Origin: an uncultured Clostridia bacterium
Lineage (GTDB): Bacteria; Bacillota; Clostridia; Oscillospirales; Ruminococcaceae
Length of the DNA stretch: 14,369 nucleotides
Direction: 5' to 3'
NCBI GenBank assembly: GCA_947381875.1
Contig: CANCXY010000059.1
Location: 1-14,369, forward strand
The notes beneath the pieces were generated by a model, which saw nothing but the letters and a program-made list of their open reading frames with translations, did not search any database and was not told where the DNA came from. This document shows, piece by piece, positions 14,041 through 14,369 of this stretch (positions are counted from its first letter, which is position 1; the number at the start of each line of letters is the position of its first letter). Both the position numbers and the translations under genes were made by a program.

Positions 14041-14369
14041 TCAGCCTGCTTTTGCCAATACGCCGTCTGCCATACGGTAAACATGATCGGACGCCTCGGC
14101 AATAGCGGGGTCGTGCGTGACGATAATCACACAGTACCCATCTTCATGAGCTAAACGGGTGAGAATCTCCATCACGTTGGTGGTGTTCTGTCCGTCTAAA
14201 TTTCCGGTCGGCTCATCCGCCAACAGGATACCCGCGCCCGTAGCCAGGGAACGCGCAATGGCTACCCGCTGCTGTTCGCCCCCGGATAAATTGGCCGGAT
14301 AACGTTTCCACTTTTCCTCGCTGATGCCCATCCTCGCTAACAAAACCCTCGCCCGCTTTTGGGCCTCCG
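14041..14369 (-). CDS. LolD/MacB-type ABC transporter ATP-binding protein (5' part outside the window)
   Basis: Only the last 108 codons are present; the gene enters from the right edge, so the Walker A and Q-loop parts cannot be seen. Visible marks are the ABC signature LSGGEQQRVAIARSL, the Walker B plus D-loop ILLADEPTGNLD and the H-loop histidine in IIVTHDP. The ADEPTGNLD form is typical of the FtsE/LolD/MacB branch that powers FtsX-type permeases, so it should drive the permease at 8492-11716. It ends in TGA at 14041, 20 nt before the binding-protein gene. Its 3' end is the source, or a sister, of the relics at 6148-6247 and 11735-11812. Confidence 0.93.
   Translation of the reverse strand, partial: EAQKRARVLLARMGISEEKWKRYPANLSGGEQQRVAIARSLATGAGILLADEPTGNLDGQNTTNVMEILTRLAHEDGYCVIIVTHDPAIAEASDHVYRMADGVLAKAG

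Overview
The window looks like chromosomal DNA from a moderately GC-rich anaerobic Firmicute, probably a clostridial Oscillospiraceae-like gut bacterium. The reasons are consensus sigma-A promoters with 17-bp spacers, AAGGAGG ribosome sites placed unusually far (10-12 nt) from many start codons, lipoprotein signals of the Gram-positive type, encoded tRNA CCA ends, and GC-rich hairpin repeats between genes. This placement is inferred from sequence style, not from a database match.

Left part (1-2282). Two tRNA-Ser genes (UGA, then GCU) lie on the minus strand between a consensus promoter (543-571) and an 18-bp-stem terminator (234-283). Next comes a small minus-strand membrane protein of unknown function (568-927). 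It is divergent from a LexA/CI-like repressor (1308-1913, XRE helix-turn-helix plus S24 autoprotease). Both divergent promoters carry an ACAACT...TTGT element between -35 and -10, which suggests one operator type and control of both genes by the repressor. A three-hairpin intergenic repeat and a terminator follow.

Middle part (2283-6103). A long-form ribose-phosphate pyrophosphokinase gene (prs) ends in a 39-bp duplication that spans its stop codon, then two strong hairpins. It converges on a DUF362 lipoprotein gene (3578-4984, minus). That gene is divergent from a LysR-type regulator (5169-6080). A perfect dyad with a T-N11-A core covers the regulator's -35 box and is centred near -66 of the lipoprotein promoter, the classical LysR layout.

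Right part (6061-14369, all minus strand). This is an ABC-transporter operon entering from the right edge. Its order is a LolD/MacB-type ATPase (truncated by the window), a family-5 solute-binding lipoprotein, a 1074-residue FtsX/MacB-type permease with two 4-helix modules, and a second, closely related family-5 binding lipoprotein. A bidirectional terminator inside the lysR 3' end closes it. Family-5 (oligopeptide-type) binding proteins normally serve OppBC/DppBC permeases, so pairing them with an FtsX-type permease is the most unusual feature here. Each binding-protein gene is followed at its stop codon by a decayed copy of the ATPase gene's 3' end, which records how the cluster was duplicated.
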